Both the position numbers and the translations under genes were made by a program. Shown here piece after piece: positions 35,105 to 37,391 of a DNA stretch of 37,391 bases. Source of the DNA: a virus; IMG/VR virus record IMGVR_UViG_3300019776_000202, positions 1 to 37,391 of that record. One strand, 5' to 3'. The stretch's first letter is position 1; each line of letters opens with the position of its first letter. Under the pieces are notes generated by a model. That model worked only from the letters and a program-made list of their open reading frames with translations. It had not been told where the DNA came from and did not search any database.

Positions 35105-36397
35105 ATGGCGACTCAGACTCTCGCGAACCTTGGCACGGGCGGCACTGCGCTGAACGCGCAGATCGGCTCAACCACGGGCTCGGACTCGAACGACCCGATG
35201 TTCCTCGACTGCACCGGCACGCCCTACGTCTACCTGCCGGGCGTAAACGGCAACACGATGGCGACCCCTGACGCCGCTGCCCTGGACATCACCGGCGACA
35301 TCGACGTTCGGATGCAGGTCGCGATGGACGACTGGACCCCGGCGGCCGTGCAGGTACTCGCCTCCAAGCTGTCAATCGCTGCCAACTACTCCTGGTACCT
35401 GTACCTCAACACGGACGGCACTCTGGCCTTCTCGCACTCCTCGGACGGCACTGCCCTCAAGACGGCAACATCCTCGGCTGCGACGGGCGTGACGGACGGC
35501 GCGGTAAAGTGGATTCGGGCCACCCTCGACGTCAACAATGGCGCCGGCGGCTGGGACGTGAAGTTCTACACCTCTGACGACAACGTCACCTACTCGCAGC
35601 TAGGCGTCACGCGGACCACGGCCACGGTCACCAGCATCTTCTCCGGCACGTCGCAGATTGAGATCGGCGGCTACCTCATCGGGGCGCAGACGATGGCGGG
35701 GAAGGTGTACCGCCTACTGATCTACTCGGACCTGACCGGCACCACGAAGGTGCTGGACGTTGATGCGTCCGTCCTCACCACGGGATCAGCGGCCACGTTC
35801 ACGGCGGTCACGGGGCAGACCATTACGATCAACCGCTCGGCGGCGGCCCGCAAGGCCGTCGCGGTCGTCTCGCCGTGCTACCTGTTCGGCAGCGACGACT
35901 ACATGACCATCGCCGACAACAGCCTCCTCGACTTCGCCGCCGCGGACCCGTTCACCGTAGTGGCCGTGGTCCGGCAGTGGGCGACTCCCTACCCGTATGG
36001 AGCCTTCGCCTCGAAGCGGTCAGGCGCCAGCGGCGCGGGCTACGACATCTCGAGCAACAACACGGCGCTCTCCAACCGCACCTTCGTCACAGATGGGGCC
36101 AACTCGGCCGGGCCGACCACGGCAGTGGCAACCTCCGGCGCGCTCAGCAGCATCGTCCTCGTTGTCGACAGGGCCGCGGTCGTGGCACGCCCCTACCTCA
36201 ACGCGGTCGCCGGATCGACTGCGTCCACGTCAGCCGTCGGCTCACTGGCAAACGCGATGTCGTTCCGAGTGGGGTCGATGGGGGACTCCACCTATTACCA
36301 GGACTTCGAGCTCATCTCCGTTGCCGTGTTCCGACGCATCCTCAGCACCACCGAGATCGCCAGCATCTCCACCTACTACCAGGCGAGGTTGTCCTAA
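35105..36397 (+). CDS. Minor tail protein with two lectin-like (LamG/concanavalin-type) domains
   Basis: This 430-residue protein starts at ATG one base after the previous stop. Its first half (about 60-230) has the pattern of a concanavalin-like lectin sandwich: P-D-A-A-A-L-D-I-T-G-D-I-D-V-R, W-Y-L-Y-L-N-T-D-G-T-L-A-F and a matching ending. The second half (about 255-425) repeats the layout with D-Y-M-T-I-A-D-N-S-L-L-D-F-A-A-A-D-P-F-T-V and F-R-R-I-L-S-T-T-E-I. LamG-type domains commonly bind sugars, so this is a candidate receptor-binding or tail-fibre protein recognising surface glycans. Internal duplication of the domain is evident from the matching patterns. Confidence 0.76.
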   Translation: MATQTLANLGTGGTALNAQIGSTTGSDSNDPMFLDCTGTPYVYLPGVNGNTMATPDAAALDITGDIDVRMQVAMDDWTPAAVQVLASKLSIAANYSWYLYLNTDGTLAFSHSSDGTALKTATSSAATGVTDGAVKWIRATLDVNNGAGGWDVKFYTSDDNVTYSQLGVTRTTATVTSIFSGTSQIEIGGYLIGAQTMAGKVYRLLIYSDLTGTTKVLDVDASVLTTGSAATFTAVTGQTITINRSAAARKAVAVVSPCYLFGSDDYMTIADNSLLDFAAADPFTVVAVVRQWATPYPYGAFASKRSGASGAGYDISSNNTALSNRTFVTDGANSAGPTTAVATSGALSSIVLVVDRAAVVARPYLNAVAGSTASTSAVGSLANAMSFRVGSMGDSTYYQDFELISVAVFRRILSTTEIASISTYYQARLS

Positions 36398-37023
36398 TGT
36401 CCTTCAAGACATTCACGGCCGGAGTGCTCACCGCTAGCGAGGTCAACACCTACCTCATGAACCAGTCCGTGATCGTCTGTACTTCGGCGACCCGCCCCGG
36501 CTCGCCAAACGAGGGCATGACGATCTACGAGACCGACACCGACTACTACAAGGTGTACAGCGGCAGCACATGGGAGGACGTTCTCAAGGCCGGCGCCTGG
36601 ACGACGTACACCCCGACGATCTCCTCCAGCGGCGGCGGCACTAACTGGGTGCTCGGCAACGGAACCGTCGAGGGCGCGTACCAGAAGATCGGCCGCCTCG
36701 TCGTGGGCTGGGCGTCGGTCACCTTCGGCACGACGACGACCTTCGGCACGAACGTCCTCTACGTCAACGGCCCCGTCGCTTGCCGCGCCCGCACCGCTTC
36801 CGAGTGGGCGGCCGGCGAGTGCCGCTCTGTCGACATCTCCCCAGCCAACTCCTACCTCGGTAACGTGTGGATGCCTTCGGGCTCCTCGACACTGATCGCC
36901 CTCGGCGTCCACGCGACGTCGGGAACCTATGCCTCGAACAGCGCGGTCACCTCCACGGTGCCCTTCACCTGGACCAACGGCGACTACTTCACCGTCAACT
37001 TCCAGTACGAGGCCGCAGCCTAA
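36397..37023 (+). CDS. Tail fibre/minor tail protein (small)
   Basis: This 208-residue protein starts in the last base of the previous stop (TAATG). The N-terminus F-K-T-F-T-A-G-V-L-T-A-S-E-V-N-T-Y-L-M is a conserved motif in actinophage tail proteins, followed by P-N-E-G-M-T-I-Y-E-T-D-T-D-Y-Y-K-V-Y-S-G-S-T-W-E. The rest is beta-rich (WVLGNGTVEGAYQKIGRLVV, TVPFTWTNGDYFTVNFQYEA). It is probably a tail-tip or fibre component with an adaptor N-terminus. No enzymatic motif is visible. Confidence 0.76.
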   Translation: MSFKTFTAGVLTASEVNTYLMNQSVIVCTSATRPGSPNEGMTIYETDTDYYKVYSGSTWEDVLKAGAWTTYTPTISSSGGGTNWVLGNGTVEGAYQKIGRLVVGWASVTFGTTTTFGTNVLYVNGPVACRARTASEWAAGECRSVDISPANSYLGNVWMPSGSSTLIALGVHATSGTYASNSAVTSTVPFTWTNGDYFTVNFQYEAAA

Positions 37024-37343
37024 TGGGCATCCTGCGCTCGGCCACCGACCACACCGGCAACGAGTTCAGGGGCGTCACGCTCGGCGCCCCCGTCCGACTG
37101 CTCAACGGGGAGCCGTGCCCGACGGGCGAGACACCCGACGAGTACCGCTGGGAGCACGGCCGCCTGCCGTCCGGGCAGATCGACGCGGCCGGCGCCATCA
37201 CCCCCGATTCCACACCGCTGGGTGTCACCATCCCCAAGGGCACGAAGGCGGCGCTGAAGTGGTCCCCGCTCGAGGCCGTGTCCCGCGCCGAGTCGTTCGG
37301 TATCGCCGTCGAGTCGAGCCCGCCAGCCCTCGACACGGCCTGA
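37023..37343 (+). CDS. Small minor tail-region protein
   Basis: This 106-residue protein starts in the previous stop (TAATG). Its sequence (ILRSATDHTGNEFRGVTLGA, P-D-E-Y-R-W-E-H-G-R-L-P-S) has no recognised family; the C-terminal third is rich in Pro, Lys and Ala with a T-P-L-G-V-T-I-P-K-G segment. Tight coupling with the fibre protein suggests a chaperone or small structural protein of the tail tip. Nothing more specific can be supported. Confidence 0.6.
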   Translation: MGILRSATDHTGNEFRGVTLGAPVRLLNGEPCPTGETPDEYRWEHGRLPSGQIDAAGAITPDSTPLGVTIPKGTKAALKWSPLEAVSRAESFGIAVESSPPALDTA

Positions 37344-37348
37344 TCGTC

Positions 37349-37391
37349 ATGCCGGACGTCCGGCACGGCCTCAACGTCCTGTACCCCGACA
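37349..37391 (+). CDS. 5' end of a further tail-region gene, cut by the window end
   Basis: An ATG at 37349, five bases after the previous stop, opens a frame (MPDVRHGLNVLYPD) that reaches the last base. No strong ribosome site is seen. Only 14 codons are visible, so no function can be given. If it is the same gene as the truncated glycoside hydrolase at the window start, a gap of 3n+1 bases must lie between the two ends, because joining them directly gives the wrong frame. Confidence 0.45.
   Translation, partial: MPDVRHGLNVLYPD

Larger units (their letters stand above)
1..37391. mobile_element. Temperate siphovirus genome segment (actinobacteriophage)
   Basis: The window carries terminase, portal, prohead protease, HK97-type capsid, tail tube, frameshifted tail chaperones, tape measure, tail-tip proteins, lysis genes, integrase with attP, and a repressor region, in the usual siphovirus order if the map is circularised. 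No flanking bacterial genes are visible. Both ends interrupt genes of the tail/lysis area, so this is a permuted or cropped phage genome. DUF3263, an Lsr2-like domain and high GC point to an actinobacterial host. Confidence 0.93.

Overview
The window is a stretch of about 37 kb of a temperate, long-tailed (siphovirus-type) bacteriophage of an actinobacterium. The evidence is uniformly GC-rich coding DNA with tightly overlapping ATGA/GTGA gene junctions, a complete HK97-type head and tail set, a tyrosine integrase beside a tRNA-derived attachment site, a repressor/ImmA switch, and actinobacterial families such as a DUF3263 protein and an Lsr2-like DNA-binding domain. No ribosomal, metabolic or other clearly host gene is present. 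Both window ends fall inside genes of the tail-tip/lysis region, so the window looks like a phage genome opened at that point with a piece missing, not a prophage with both junctions.

Layout. (1) 1-3755: end of the late region. It holds a truncated glycoside hydrolase-like protein, two small membrane proteins (holin candidates), an M15-like endolysin, then a metallophosphoesterase with three small companions. It closes at a strong hairpin (3774-3813). (2) 3822-4447: a minus-strand two-helix membrane protein diverging from a DUF3263 protein. After integration these would sit at the prophage end, where lysogenic-conversion genes are usual. (3) 4453-7248: attP (3' half of a tRNA-Thr(UGU) flanked by paired GGCTACA arms), integrase, ImmA-like protease and repressor on the minus strand, an operator region, a Cro-like protein and an excisionase-like protein. 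(4) 7386-16163: rightward early operon. It holds small membrane proteins, a lysozyme-like protein, small zinc proteins, an Lsr2-like protein, a RecB-type exonuclease with a RecT-like annealing protein, a ParB-like protein, a RusA-like resolvase, a replisome-organiser-like protein, an endonuclease VII, an HTH protein, a SAM methyltransferase and an HNH nuclease. (5) 16282-25328: packaging and head, with an HNH gene between the terminase subunits and a four-gene insertion between portal and protease. (6) 25433-28684: a four-gene sugar-modification cassette between the capsid and the connector genes. (7) 28681-37391: connector, tail terminator candidate, tube, chaperones with a -1 frameshift, tape measure, tail-tip and fibre/lectin proteins.

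Working together: repressor and ImmA hold and release lysogeny, and Int and Xis act at attP. The early operon supplies recombination functions and probably a helicase-loader-type protein, but no polymerase or helicase, so replication likely relies on the host. The late operon builds the virion. The most unusual parts are the portal-protease insertion, which includes a Thr/Gly-rich protein of 10-11-residue repeats, and the glycosyltransferase cassette. Together they suggest a decorated and possibly glycosylated virion. That link is an inference, not something the sequence proves.
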